The position numbers were made by a program, and so were the translations under genes. A DNA stretch of 64,000 nucleotides from Tisiphia sp964030975 (GTDB lineage Bacteria > Pseudomonadota > Alphaproteobacteria > Rickettsiales > Rickettsiaceae). The DNA is taken from positions 248,001 to 312,000 of the forward strand of contig NZ_CAXIQH010000001.1 in NCBI RefSeq assembly GCF_964030975.1, written 5' to 3'. The number at the start of each line of letters is the position of its first letter. The first letter of the stretch is position 1. Under the pieces are notes generated by a model. That model was not told the DNA's origin and did no database searches. It worked only from the letters and a program-made list of their open reading frames with translations. Positions 1 through 8,604 of this stretch are shown piece after piece.

Positions 1-344
1 AAGCACAAAAATATGGCATTTATCTTAAAAAAAATCATGTGAAAAACCTGATGATAAGTTACTTAGACGCATTTCCAAGGGTAGTAACTAAGAATTTTAT
101 TAGCTTTATACTAATATTTGTTTATTTAATAGCCATTTTAACAAATAAACAATCTAATAATCCTGAAAAAGCTATTCTAATTTATGTTGTCGCTATAGGT
201 CTTGTGTTCTCGGTAGTACTATTTTTTGTTACTATGGCGTGTGATTACCGTTACTACTATGTCATAAGAGTTTTAACATTGTTTAGCTTGCCAATTTATC
301 TGAAACTCAGACATTGCAAAGCAAAAAATGTTGTGTATAGCTAA
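1..344 (+). CDS. C-terminal part of an unrecognised membrane protein
   Basis: The frame is open from the first base of the window to a TAG at 342-344, so this is the 3' end of a gene starting upstream; the GTG at 39 need not be a real start. The visible part has two clear hydrophobic segments (around NFISFILIFVYLIAIL and ILIYVVAIGLVFSVVLFFV) and a third weaker one near the end (VIRVLTLFSLPIYL), so it is an inner-membrane protein. No catalytic motif is visible and I do not recognise the family. It lies upstream of recA on the same strand, separated by about 160 bases holding a partial palindromic repeat. Confidence 0.6.
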   Translation, partial: AQKYGIYLKKNHVKNLMISYLDAFPRVVTKNFISFILIFVYLIAILTNKQSNNPEKAILIYVVAIGLVFSVVLFFVTMACDYRYYYVIRVLTLFSLPIYLKLRHCKAKNVVYS

Positions 345-501
345 CTCAATAATATTACTTCGTCATTGTAAGATGCCCTTTCAGCGTAGGTGGGAATGAC
401 AAGGGAGTACGGGAATGACATTTTACAAATATTATTTTACTGGATTTCTCTCGTATGTTACTTTATAAATTTAACTTGATTTTATTTAGCAGATTCTAAA
501 A

Positions 502-1542
502 ATGAATGTTATAGACAAAGAAAGAGCACTACTTGCCGCACTTAGCCAAATCGAGAAAAGTTATGGTAAAGGTTCGGTCATGAAACTTGGTCAACGTCGG
601 GCTGTAGATGTTGAGGCAATACCAACAGGATCGCTAGGGCTTGATATAGCACTTGGTATAGGTGGTTTACCTAAGGGAAGGATTATTGAAATTTTTGGAC
701 CGGAAAGTTCAGGAAAGACTACCTTAACTCTACATGTAATTGCTGAAGCACAGAAGAAAGGTGGCACTTGTGCTTTTATTGACGCAGAACATGCTTTAGA
801 CCCAGCATATGCCAAAAAACTTGGAGTAAATATTGACGAGCTTATTATTTCTCAACCAGACACCGGGGAACAGGCTCTTGAAATAACTGATACTCTAGTA
901 CGCTCTGGAGCTATTGATATGGTTGTTATCGATAGTGTTGCCGCTCTTGTACCTAAAGCAGAGATTGAAGGAGAAATGGGTGACTCCCACATGGGGTTAC
1001 AAGCCAGATTAATGAGCCAAGCCCTTAGGAAACTTACCGCATCGATTTCCAGAACTAATTGTATAATTATTTTCATTAATCAAATTAGAATGAAAATAGG
1101 TGTTATGTTTGGCAGCCCAGAAACTACTACAGGTGGTAATGCTTTAAAATTTTATGCCTCAGTGAGGCTAGATATCAGAAGAATTTCATCAATCAAGGAT
1201 AAAGAGGAAGTAGTAGGTAGTCAAACTAAAGTCAAAGTTGTTAAAAATAAAGTCTCTCCACCATTCAAAACTGCAGAATTTGACATAATGTATGGTAGTG
1301 GTATTTCTAAAGAAAGCGAGATAATTGACCTTGGCGTTAAGTTTGAAATAGTAGAAAAGTCTGGTTCTTGGTTTTCCTATAAGGATACTCGTATAGGGCA
1401 GGGTAGAGAGAATGTTAAACATTACCTAAGAGAACATCCAGCTATCTGTTGCGAAATAGAACAATTAATTCGTCAAAAATCTTCTCATAATGCTAATATT
1501 ATCTTTGATAGTGAAACAGTAATTATAGAAGAGGATGAATAA
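502..1542 (+). CDS. recA: Recombinase RecA
   Basis: RecA forms ATP-dependent filaments on single-stranded DNA, carries out strand exchange in homologous repair and acts as co-protease in the SOS response. The 346-residue product has the usual length. It shows the Walker A motif GPESSGKTT near residues 66-74, the Walker B-like strand MVVIDSVAAL near residues 140-149, and the conserved stretch MGLQARLMSQALRKLT followed by INQIRMKIGVMFG leading into DNA-binding loop 2. The start fits the family N-terminus (DKERALLAALSQIEKSYGKGSVM). In a genome with so many near-identical IS copies, active recombination is relevant to the chimeric copies seen further on. Identification is secure. Confidence 0.98.
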   Translation: MNVIDKERALLAALSQIEKSYGKGSVMKLGQRRAVDVEAIPTGSLGLDIALGIGGLPKGRIIEIFGPESSGKTTLTLHVIAEAQKKGGTCAFIDAEHALDPAYAKKLGVNIDELIISQPDTGEQALEITDTLVRSGAIDMVVIDSVAALVPKAEIEGEMGDSHMGLQARLMSQALRKLTASISRTNCIIIFINQIRMKIGVMFGSPETTTGGNALKFYASVRLDIRRISSIKDKEEVVGSQTKVKVVKNKVSPPFKTAEFDIMYGSGISKESEIIDLGVKFEIVEKSGSWFSYKDTRIGQGRENVKHYLREHPAICCEIEQLIRQKSSHNANIIFDSETVIIEEDE

Positions 1543-1674
1543 CAAATATAAGCAATCCTGTCTTATGTCATCCCTGCTTCGGTGCGGGATATTAGCCACA
1601 ACTGTCGAAAGTTAGAAGGTAGAGCGGGTTTAGAGGTTATCATGGTAATTTAAAAGTTGTGGAAAAATAACTGG

Positions 1675-1767
1675 CGTCATTGCGAGGAGGCGTGAACCGA
1701 CGAAGCAATCCATTTTTGGTTACTTTTATGGATTGCTTCGTCGACCTACGGTCTTCTCGCAATGACG
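1675..1767. repeat. Palindromic repeat, type B (REP-like)
   Basis: Long hairpin bounded by CGTCATTGCGAGGAGG and its inverted partner, with inner arms GACGAAGCAATCCA and TGGATTGCTTCGTCG. The same family recurs at about a dozen sites in the window. It lies between recA and the IS110 element, next to a 140-bp repeat. A short open frame across it is a product of the palindrome and is not annotated as a gene. Confidence 0.85.
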
Positions 1768-1990
1768 TTGACCACATACGACTTTTAAAGTACACTATAG
1801 TGAAACCTATTGAATTAGGTGATACAAACTTTGTGTTAACCTTGCGAAAGCAGGTATCTAGATTCCCGCATAAGCGGGAATGATGGTATGGACGAGTGAA
1901 GCGAAATATGCTTTACTTGTACGGAGTCTGGTGAAAAATGTTTTTCAGTTGCTCCAAATTAAATAACAATTTAATTAATAGGTCCATACC

Positions 1991-3037
1991 ATGATAAATA
2001 ATAGCATAGAAAATAGTATAATTGGAATAGATTTAGCAAAAAATATTATGCACTTGGTGCAAGTTGATCAAAATGGCAAAAAAGTCGGTCATCAAAAAGT
2101 TAAAAGAGATGAGTTAATAGGATGTTTAAACAATCTCAATAAAAGTTCACTGGTGGTCATGGAAGCATGTGGAGGAGGTAATTATTGGTCGCAAGAAATT
2201 AACAAGCTTGATTTGCAAGTTAAGTTGATGAAAACAAAAGATGTAAAAATTTATGCAACATCGAGGCAGAAAAATGATTATAACGATGCCTTAGCAATAT
2301 GTAAAGCTGCTCGCGATCCAGAGCTAAAAGATGTGTTACCCAAAAGCAAAGAGGAACAAGATATAAAATTTTTGCATAAAATCCGAAGTAATACGATCAG
2401 AGATCGAGTACAAAAAACTAATTCTACAATATCAAGTTTATATGAATATGGTTATAATACAAAATTAAGCAAAAATAAATTTTGCAAAGCATGTAAGTCG
2501 GAGGTAGAATTAGCGTATATAGAAGGTTATATAACTTCTGGGGTACAGTCAATTTTACTTTTAGAATGTGAAGAAATTGAGAATTTGTGTAACAAAGAAA
2601 AAACTTTAGAAAAGCTGATAATCAGTAATAATAAACAGAATGAGAAAGCTATTAGGTTGCAGACAATTTTTGGGATTGGAGCAATCAATGCTAGTTGTTT
2701 GAGCGTAGCACCAATGGAAAATTACGCAACCCCGAGGGATTTTTCTGCGTCGCTTGGTTTGGTGCCAAAACAATACACCTCAGGAGATAAGATAGTTTTA
2801 GGAGGAATTAGCAAACAAGGTGATAGATATGCTAGAACTATGTTGATTCAAGCTGCAAGAACAATAGCAATAAGAGCCAAAAGCGATAAAGAATCAAAAG
2901 ATAAGCTAGTTCAGTGGGCAGTGAAGAAATTTGCTGAAAACAAATCATATAATATTATATGTGTTGGTTTAGCGAATAAATTAGCTAGAATAGCTTATGC
3001 AGTAGTTACCAATGGCAGCGAGTATGTCGCAAATTAG
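1991..3037 (+). CDS. IS110-family DEDD transposase
   Basis: A 348-residue serine/DEDD recombinase of the IS110 family, which moves its element with a small element-encoded RNA that recognises donor and target. The N-terminal RuvC-like part shows IIGIDLAKNIMHLVQVD (first acidic residue) and SLVVMEACGGGNYW (second), with the DYNDALAI stretch after them. The C-terminal Tnp20 part shows the typical GISKQGDRYARTMLIQAAR, where the catalytic serine region lies. The frame is intact, so the element may be active. It is the only gene in the element. Confidence 0.93.
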   Translation: MINNSIENSIIGIDLAKNIMHLVQVDQNGKKVGHQKVKRDELIGCLNNLNKSSLVVMEACGGGNYWSQEINKLDLQVKLMKTKDVKIYATSRQKNDYNDALAICKAARDPELKDVLPKSKEEQDIKFLHKIRSNTIRDRVQKTNSTISSLYEYGYNTKLSKNKFCKACKSEVELAYIEGYITSGVQSILLLECEEIENLCNKEKTLEKLIISNNKQNEKAIRLQTIFGIGAINASCLSVAPMENYATPRDFSASLGLVPKQYTSGDKIVLGGISKQGDRYARTMLIQAARTIAIRAKSDKESKDKLVQWAVKKFAENKSYNIICVGLANKLARIAYAVVTNGSEYVAN

Positions 3038-3316
3038 CGCTGTTGGCAAGAAGGATAATTTATGTCAATTAAGCAAAAGAATGGCAATTGGTAAATATTG
3101 CGAGTAAGTTAGTAACAATAAAGAGAACGAAAGTAAAAGAGTTAATGAAATAAGTATTCTGAACAAAATCCGCAATTATGTCGAGGCTCTAGAAGCCGTG
3201 GGAATGAGAGGTTACTCAAGGATATTTAGAAGAATGCAGAAACCATTATGGCACTCGATGCCGAATATATGACCGCTTCCTTTGTGGCTCTATTTTTTAT
3301 TTTCTTTATTGACAAA
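3038..3316 (+). ncRNA. Candidate guide (seek/bridge) RNA region of the IS110 element
   Basis: Non-coding tail of the element between the transposase stop and the right subterminal repeat. At 3198-3215 it holds a segment reading GTGGGAATGAGAGGTTAC, which agrees at 14 of 18 positions with the strand of the insertion target (GCGGGAATGACAACTTAC). At 3104-3110 it holds GTAAGTT, the complement of the right half of the target. A guide RNA in this place is known for IS1111-type elements; its exact limits and loops cannot be drawn by eye. Confidence 0.4.
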
Positions 3317-3545
3317 TTCACTCGTCCATATATGACAACTTACAATCGTTATGTTCTTTATCACCTAATCCTATGAGCATAACTATATCTAAAACCGCTT
3401 CCTCTTCTAGCTTTCGACAGTTGTGGGATCTTAGATTCCCGCCGTTGCTAAGAATGGCAAGGGAGTGTGGGAATGACAAGGGAGTGCGGGAATGGCAACT
3501 TCGGTCGGGTTAGCTATACTTAAATAATTAGAAATTGGAGTTAAA

Positions 3546-4271
3546 ATGATAGATTTGACTGATAAAAAAGCTCTAATTACTGGAGCGTCTGGAGCAATTG
3601 GTGGTAGCATTGCTAAGCTACTACACTCTCTTGGTAGCCATGTAGTAATTAGTGGTAGTAACCAAGAGAAGCTACAAGAACTTGGCCATAACTTAAAAGA
3701 TAATTATACGATAGTACCATGTAATCTAGCTAATAGCGATGAATGCACTAACTTGGTGGCTAATCTTGAGCAAATAGATATTTTGGTTTGTAATGCCGGA
3801 ATCACCAACGATATGTTAGCAATAAAAATGTCCGATGAAATATTTGAGCAAGTTATAAATATCAACTTAAAAGCTAGTTTTATTCTAAATCGTGAAGCGA
3901 TAAAAAAAATGATGAAAACTCGTTATGGTAGAATAATTAATATAGCATCTGTGGTTGCAGTTTCTGGTAATCCAGGACAAGCAAATTATTGTGCTTCCAA
4001 AGCTGGGATGATAGGTATGACAAAATCTCTAGCACTTGAGGTGGCAAGTAGGGGGATCACAATTAATGCAGTTGCTCCTGGTTTTATTAAATCAAACATG
4101 ACTGATAAGTTAAACGAAGCTCAAAAAGAAGCGATAATGCAAAAAATTCCTCTGAGAACCCTTGGAACACCGGAGGATGTTGCAAATGTAGTAGCTTTCC
4201 TAGCAAGCGATAAGTCTTCCTATATTACTGGTCAAACTATCCATGTTAATGGTGGATTGGTGATGGTATAA
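3546..4271 (+). CDS. fabG: 3-oxoacyl-ACP reductase
   Basis: FabG reduces 3-oxoacyl-ACP to 3-hydroxyacyl-ACP with NADPH in each cycle of type II fatty acid synthesis in the cytoplasm. The 241-residue protein is a classical short-chain dehydrogenase: cofactor motif TGASGAIGGS near residues 14-23, NNAG-type segment LVCNAGITND near 82, catalytic Ser in IASVVAVSG and Tyr-x-x-x-Lys in ANYCASKAG near residues 150-158, and the ending SSYITGQTIHVNGGLVMV typical of FabG. A TTGGAG ribosome-binding site lies before the ATG. It could in principle serve other 3-ketoacyl substrates, but sequence and length fit FabG well. Confidence 0.93.
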   Translation: MIDLTDKKALITGASGAIGGSIAKLLHSLGSHVVISGSNQEKLQELGHNLKDNYTIVPCNLANSDECTNLVANLEQIDILVCNAGITNDMLAIKMSDEIFEQVININLKASFILNREAIKKMMKTRYGRIINIASVVAVSGNPGQANYCASKAGMIGMTKSLALEVASRGITINAVAPGFIKSNMTDKLNEAQKEAIMQKIPLRTLGTPEDVANVVAFLASDKSSYITGQTIHVNGGLVMV

Positions 4272-4384
4272 ACATATAGCTATCCGAATAAGATTACTCC
4301 GTCTATTGGTAAGACCACGTAGTGGTCGTGCAATCCATTAGAACCTTAACGGGTTAGCTAAAAATTTTTTATATTGACCTATCA

Positions 4385-5284
4385 GTGGATAATTATATAA
4401 TTCACGCTTTCAATAAGCATAAAATTATAATGAATAAATTATACGCAAATGATCTGAAGAATTGGATCGTAAAACAAGGGGTGAGCGAGCGGAGTGTACA
4501 ATTAGTACGTGAGTACGCGAATACCCCGAAGTTTTGCGGAGCCAATTCTCCAAAGCATTTGCGTATACCAAAAATATTGTCTATAATTTATATATGTTCA
4601 TTATTTTTTACCAATGCTCAGGCAGATGAGATTAAGGCTGATCAGAGATTTTTTTATATTGGGACGGAAGCTGGCATAGCAGAACCGGTGGTGAAGAAAT
4701 TTTGCCATAGTTCAGGTAGTGGTTTTACCTTAAAAAGGGCTAAGATGTATAGTGGTAAGATTGGTTATAGCTTCTACCCGCAAATGGCTATTGAGTTTTC
4801 AGTAACGCATCATCCACAATACCGACTAAATTACGTTCTACCCAAACAAGAGGTTGCCAGTTTAATTATACCACAAACTCCAGGCACCACTAAGATAATT
4901 TCTAATCTATATATACTTAATCTGGTATATGATTTTGATAAAATTAAAGAAATCACTCCTTTTGTCATATTAGGGGCTGGAATTGCCCAGGTAAAAGTTA
5001 GCTCTGCTTCTTCTCGTTGGAATTTAATGGATGTAGAATATTTTAGAATTAGAGCTACTCGTAGTAATTGTTTCGCTTGGCAAGTAGGTCTTGGATTTTC
5101 TAAGGATTTATCTAGTAATTTCAGCATTGATATAGCAGTAAAATTACAAGCTGTTCATTCAATAAAGGTTAATTATGATACTCTGGATATGAAAACCCAG
5201 AAATTTACACCAGCAGCTCCCATCAAAAAGACCATGGGGGTTGGAGAATTTGGTATAGGGTTTACTTATAAATTACCAATTTAA
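4385..5284 (+). CDS. Outer-membrane beta-barrel protein with an in-frame palindromic insert
   Basis: The mature part has alternating beta-strand patterns and ends in GEFGIGFTYKLPI, an aromatic-rich C-terminus of the sort seen in small porin-like or opacity-type surface proteins of Rickettsia. A signal peptide (KILSIIYICSLFFTNAQA) lies near residues 62-79. Ahead of it, residues roughly 19-60 are encoded by a palindromic repeat inserted in frame (about 4439-4570). The original start is probably the ATG at 4431 (MNKL), now separated from the signal core by the insert; an in-frame ATG at 4385 is also possible. Whether the lengthened N-terminus is still exported is unknown. I cannot name the exact barrel family. 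Confidence 0.7.
   Translation: MDNYIIHAFNKHKIIMNKLYANDLKNWIVKQGVSERSVQLVREYANTPKFCGANSPKHLRIPKILSIIYICSLFFTNAQADEIKADQRFFYIGTEAGIAEPVVKKFCHSSGSGFTLKRAKMYSGKIGYSFYPQMAIEFSVTHHPQYRLNYVLPKQEVASLIIPQTPGTTKIISNLYILNLVYDFDKIKEITPFVILGAGIAQVKVSSASSRWNLMDVEYFRIRATRSNCFAWQVGLGFSKDLSSNFSIDIAVKLQAVHSIKVNYDTLDMKTQKFTPAAPIKKTMGVGEFGIGFTYKLPI
4439..4570. repeat. Rickettsia palindromic element inserted in a coding region
   Basis: Inverted arms TATACGCAAATGATCTG on the left and GCATTTGCGTATA on the right, with inner arms GAATTGG and CCAATTC. It adds about 44 codons without breaking the frame of the surface-protein gene. A second, interrupted member of the same family is seen around 27825-28110. Confidence 0.75.
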
Positions 5285-5352
5285 TGTAAAAAGACTATTA
5301 GTGTATTAAGTTTTTTAGTGTATAATTCGTTTAAATTTAGTGTGGAGAACAT

Positions 5353-6942
5353 ATGACTACTAATTTGGAGCTTACCTCAACCCCTCAGAATACATACGAT
5401 GAAGTGCCTTATGATAGTTATTCGTATGCCTTAACCTCTCCATACCATATACAGACACTAGCTGTGTTATTTGGTATGAAACCACCAGCAGTTGAGACTG
5501 CACGGGTTTTAGAGTTAGGGTGTGCTGCAGGCGGTAATTTAATACCTCATGCTGTTAATTATCCTAAAGCACATTTTGTTGGGGTTGATCTATCTAAAGT
5601 GCAAATAGATGAAGCTAATAAATATAAAGAAGGATTAGATCTTAAAAACATAGAATTTCGACATTATTCTATTACAGATATTGACGAATCATTTGGTAAA
5701 TTTGATTATATAATTTGCCATGGAGTAATCTCCTGGGTACCAAAATTAGTTCAGGATAAGATTTTTGAGATAGGTAATAAAAATTTATCAGACAATGGAA
5801 TCATGTATATTAGTTATAATACACTACCTGGCTGGAATATGATTCGTCCGATAAGAGATATGATGCTTTATCACTCGAATACTTTTGATAACATTAAGGA
5901 TAAAGTTACTCAATCTAGATTATTACTTGAATTCGTTAATGATAGCTTGAAAGATTCTAAGTCTCCTTATGCTCAAGTGTTACAGGCTGAAGCTAGTTTG
6001 CTTGCCAAACAAAATGACCATTATTTGCGTCATGACCATTTAGAAGAAGATAATGTACAATATTATTTTCATGAATTTATGGATGAGGCTAAAAAAAATA
6101 ATCTACAATATCTGTCTGATTGTAATATTTCTACCATGTATTTAGGAAATATGCCTGCAAAAGTAGTAGAAAAATTACAAGCGATAAATGATATTGTTAG
6201 AATAGAACAATATATGGACTTCATTACCAATCGTCGATTTAGGTCAACTTTGCTTTGCCACAATAGTGTAAAATTAAATAGATCTATCAATAATGAGGAT
6301 ATTACTAAGTTTAATATGACATTTAATATAGTACCAGAAAAGCCTTCTGTTGAGATAGACCTTAATTCGCTTGAAGCCGTGAAGTTTTTTCATAATGGTA
6401 ATAAGGATAATAGTTTATCAACATCTTCTCCTTATATGAAAGCGATACTTTACACTTTCTCTGAGAATATCAATAATCCGATGAGTTTTGATAAAATTGC
6501 CGTGAGTAGTAATAAAAAATTGAATGGCTCAAAATTGAATGAAATAAAGACTGAGTTTCTGGCTAACGCCATGAAGTTAGTGTTGCAAGGATATATTAAT
6601 ATCACATTGCAGAATACTAGGAAAGAAGTAAATCTTGATAAACCTAAAGCATCACAGCTTATTTCATATCAGGTAACTCATACATCCAATATGTGGGTAA
6701 CAAACCAAAGACATGAAGTGGTAGGTATTAACCTTTTTGAGAAGTTTGCTTTGCGATATATGGATGGTAAGCATGACCATAAGCAAATAATTGAATCTGT
6801 CATGCAGCATGTTACTTCTGGTGAGATGACCTTAAGTCGAGATGGTAATAAAATCGAGAATATTGATGAAATCAATAAAGAATTAACATCTTTCTTGCAA
6901 CCTACGTTGACTAACTTTGTGTCTAATGCTTTGCTGATTTAA
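5353..6942 (+). CDS. SAM-dependent methyltransferase with regulatory domain (OmpB lysine methyltransferase candidate)
   Basis: A 529-residue class I methyltransferase. The SAM-binding motif is ARVLELGCAAGGNLIPHA near residues 47-64, followed by HFVGVDLSKVQIDEA (acidic ribose-binding loop) and FDYIICHGVISWVP. The remaining two thirds match the architecture of methyltransferases with a 'methyltransferase regulatory' domain. In Rickettsia, proteins of this size and layout include the lysine methyltransferases PKMT1/PKMT2, which methylate the surface protein OmpB; which of them, or a further paralogue, cannot be decided by eye. A GGAGAA ribosome-binding site precedes the ATG. Confidence 0.75.
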   Translation: MTTNLELTSTPQNTYDEVPYDSYSYALTSPYHIQTLAVLFGMKPPAVETARVLELGCAAGGNLIPHAVNYPKAHFVGVDLSKVQIDEANKYKEGLDLKNIEFRHYSITDIDESFGKFDYIICHGVISWVPKLVQDKIFEIGNKNLSDNGIMYISYNTLPGWNMIRPIRDMMLYHSNTFDNIKDKVTQSRLLLEFVNDSLKDSKSPYAQVLQAEASLLAKQNDHYLRHDHLEEDNVQYYFHEFMDEAKKNNLQYLSDCNISTMYLGNMPAKVVEKLQAINDIVRIEQYMDFITNRRFRSTLLCHNSVKLNRSINNEDITKFNMTFNIVPEKPSVEIDLNSLEAVKFFHNGNKDNSLSTSSPYMKAILYTFSENINNPMSFDKIAVSSNKKLNGSKLNEIKTEFLANAMKLVLQGYINITLQNTRKEVNLDKPKASQLISYQVTHTSNMWVTNQRHEVVGINLFEKFALRYMDGKHDHKQIIESVMQHVTSGEMTLSRDGNKIENIDEINKELTSFLQPTLTNFVSNALLI

Positions 6943-7284
6943 AGATAGGGTATTACTGGTAATATTGTTTTGAATGGGCGAAAATAAACGCCTATTCGAC
7001 CACTATAGTTGACTATTTAGTTGCTCCGTCAAAAAGGCTGTAGGTATGAGAGGTAATACATGTTTGCGGTTAAAAATCACATCAAAATCCATAAGATTTT
7101 CACCCTATTTTGTCAAAAACCTTATGGATTTACAAAGTTTTTATAACCTAATCACAATACCAAGCTTGTCATCCCTGCGAAAGCAGGGATCTAAAATAGT
7201 GGGCAAAAAGCCCTGAGATATTATAGATTCCTGCCTACGCAGGAATGACATCCTTTTTGTTTAAACATAGCAGATGTTGTATCT
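6943..7284. other. Intergenic region with a palindromic repeat
   Basis: This 340-base gap separates the convergent methyltransferase and MFS genes. It contains a palindromic element at 7168-7249 (TGTCATCCCTGCGAAAGCAG paired with CTGCCTACGCAGGAATGACA). At 7077-7131 it also has an imperfect inverted repeat around CATAAGATTTT and CAAAAACCTTATG that could work as a bidirectional terminator. I see no gene. Confidence 0.6.
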
Positions 7285-8604
7285 TTAGACTTTTGACGGG
7301 GGATATATATTGCGTAATTTTTCTAACATTTCAAAATGACGCAAACCAAACCCATATGCCATAAGGAATGGTACAAATAATATTAGTAATCCCCAATTAC
7401 CAAAATATTCTATTAAATAAACTAATCCAAAAGAAGTAATAACATACATTGTTGCCCGTACCACAGCGAATGAGATACTAACACATCTAAAACGTTTAAA
7501 TACAGGAAACTGTTTATAAATCATTGGAGCCGCAGGAAATATTCCTGTTTTAAATAGCAATATAAACAACTGCAATAATAACAAATAGAAAGGCGATGGG
7601 ATATTAGTTAATAAATATGGTACAAATATAATAATACTAACACAAATTACTAATTTCATTTTTAAAATTTTTAGTGGAGATATTTTATAACTCAAATAAG
7701 CATATAGAATAGCAGTAAGGAATCTTGCTACTATAACAATGAAATTGTGACTGATAATTTGTTCAACACTATAATTGAAGGTGGTTTTAAGTATAGTAGC
7801 ACAATGCATATATAAGAAATAAAACCAAATTGGTCCAGTCGATTCAATTGACAAATAAGCTAATATAGTTTTTATATTAACTTTCTCATTTAACATTTGC
7901 TGATTAGTAATATCCTTTCTCTCTAAACCAAAAGTTTTAAGTTTATTTAGCAATCTTTTGGTTGCATCAGCAAATTCTGGAGTTTCTCTAAGACGCGTTC
8001 TTGCCACAGCTCCCACCAGGGCAATCACTGCACCAAATAAAAAAGCATATCGCCAATTAAAGTCATGTGAAGTAACCAGTGCTGCAACACCTACAGCAAA
8101 TACTCCACCTAGATCAGCAAATATTGAAATGACACCAACAACAGGATATTGTAAAGGTGGTTTGGTCATTTCTGTTAAATATAATTCTGCCCCTATTACT
8201 TCTCCTAAGGATGATATGCCCTGAAATATCCGGCAAATAGTGATTAAGACAGAAGCAGTAATGCCAATTTGGGCATAAGTAGGCAAACTAAACATCACCA
8301 AACAAGAACATGCCATCATAAAAGTTGTGACAACTACCGTAGCTTTACGACCTACTTTATCACCTATCCAACCAAATAGCACAGCACCAATTGGTCGAAA
8401 AACAAAAGTGGAGCAGAAGGCAAGAGCCGATAGAAGAGTAGCAGTGTGCGGATCAGTTTGTGGAAAAAATAACTCATTCAGAAAGACTGCCATATGAACA
8501 TAGAGCATCAGGTCAAAATACTCCAAAAATGTTCCAATTGACAATAACCCTACCGCTTCTTTCTGTTCTTTTGTTAAGACTCTATGATTTTGGTATGTTA
8601 TCAT
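7285..8604 (-). CDS. MFS transporter, ProP-like metabolite:H+ symporter
   Basis: A 439-residue inner-membrane carrier with about twelve hydrophobic segments. The N-terminal signature FLEYFDLMLYVHMAVFLNELFF and the cytoplasmic loop GWIGDKVGRKATV (between segments 2 and 3) are typical of the metabolite:H+ symporter group to which the proline/betaine transporter ProP belongs. Rickettsia carry many ProP paralogues. Substrate cannot be read from sequence; osmolytes or host metabolites are the usual suggestion. The frame is intact and the length is a little below that of E. coli ProP, lacking its C-terminal coiled coil. Confidence 0.85.
   Translation of the reverse strand: MITYQNHRVLTKEQKEAVGLLSIGTFLEYFDLMLYVHMAVFLNELFFPQTDPHTATLLSALAFCSTFVFRPIGAVLFGWIGDKVGRKATVVVTTFMMACSCLVMFSLPTYAQIGITASVLITICRIFQGISSLGEVIGAELYLTEMTKPPLQYPVVGVISIFADLGGVFAVGVAALVTSHDFNWRYAFLFGAVIALVGAVARTRLRETPEFADATKRLLNKLKTFGLERKDITNQQMLNEKVNIKTILAYLSIESTGPIWFYFLYMHCATILKTTFNYSVEQIISHNFIVIVARFLTAILYAYLSYKISPLKILKMKLVICVSIIIFVPYLLTNIPSPFYLLLLQLFILLFKTGIFPAAPMIYKQFPVFKRFRCVSISFAVVRATMYVITSFGLVYLIEYFGNWGLLILFVPFLMAYGFGLRHFEMLEKLRNIYPPSKV

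Larger units (their letters stand above)
1884..3335 (+). mobile_element. IS110-family element of IS1111 type
   Basis: The boundaries come from comparison with uninterrupted copies of the 140-bp repeat; a TGA present at both junctions leaves a three-base ambiguity. Subterminal inverted repeats ATGGACGAGTGAA (1888-1900) and TTCACTCGTCCAT (3317-3329) sit a few bases inside the ends, as in the IS1111 subgroup, which also favours palindromic targets. It carries one transposase gene and about 290 bases of non-coding sequence after it, where IS1111-type elements keep their guide (seek/bridge) RNA. Confidence 0.85.
1796..3387. repeat. 140-bp palindromic repeat (type A), split by an IS110 element
   Basis: The left part begins TATAGTGAAACCTATTG (1796) and runs to the core GCGGGAATGA at 1874-1883; the right part resumes with TGACAACTTACAATCG (3333) and ends CATAACTATA at 3387. 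Five other copies in this window are uninterrupted and 140 bp long, and show that the two halves join exactly once the element between them is removed. Confidence 0.85.

Noticed and set aside
591..1422. Minus-strand open frames across recA
   Set aside because: They are antisense shadows of a well-conserved gene, with no recognisable protein.
1675..1767. Repeated hairpins as a possible CRISPR array
   Set aside because: Repeats are dispersed through the window, not regularly spaced with unique spacers, and no cas genes are present.
1680..1883. 67-codon frame with basic residues
   Set aside because: It is a translation of type B and type A palindromic repeats, ending at the IS110 insertion.
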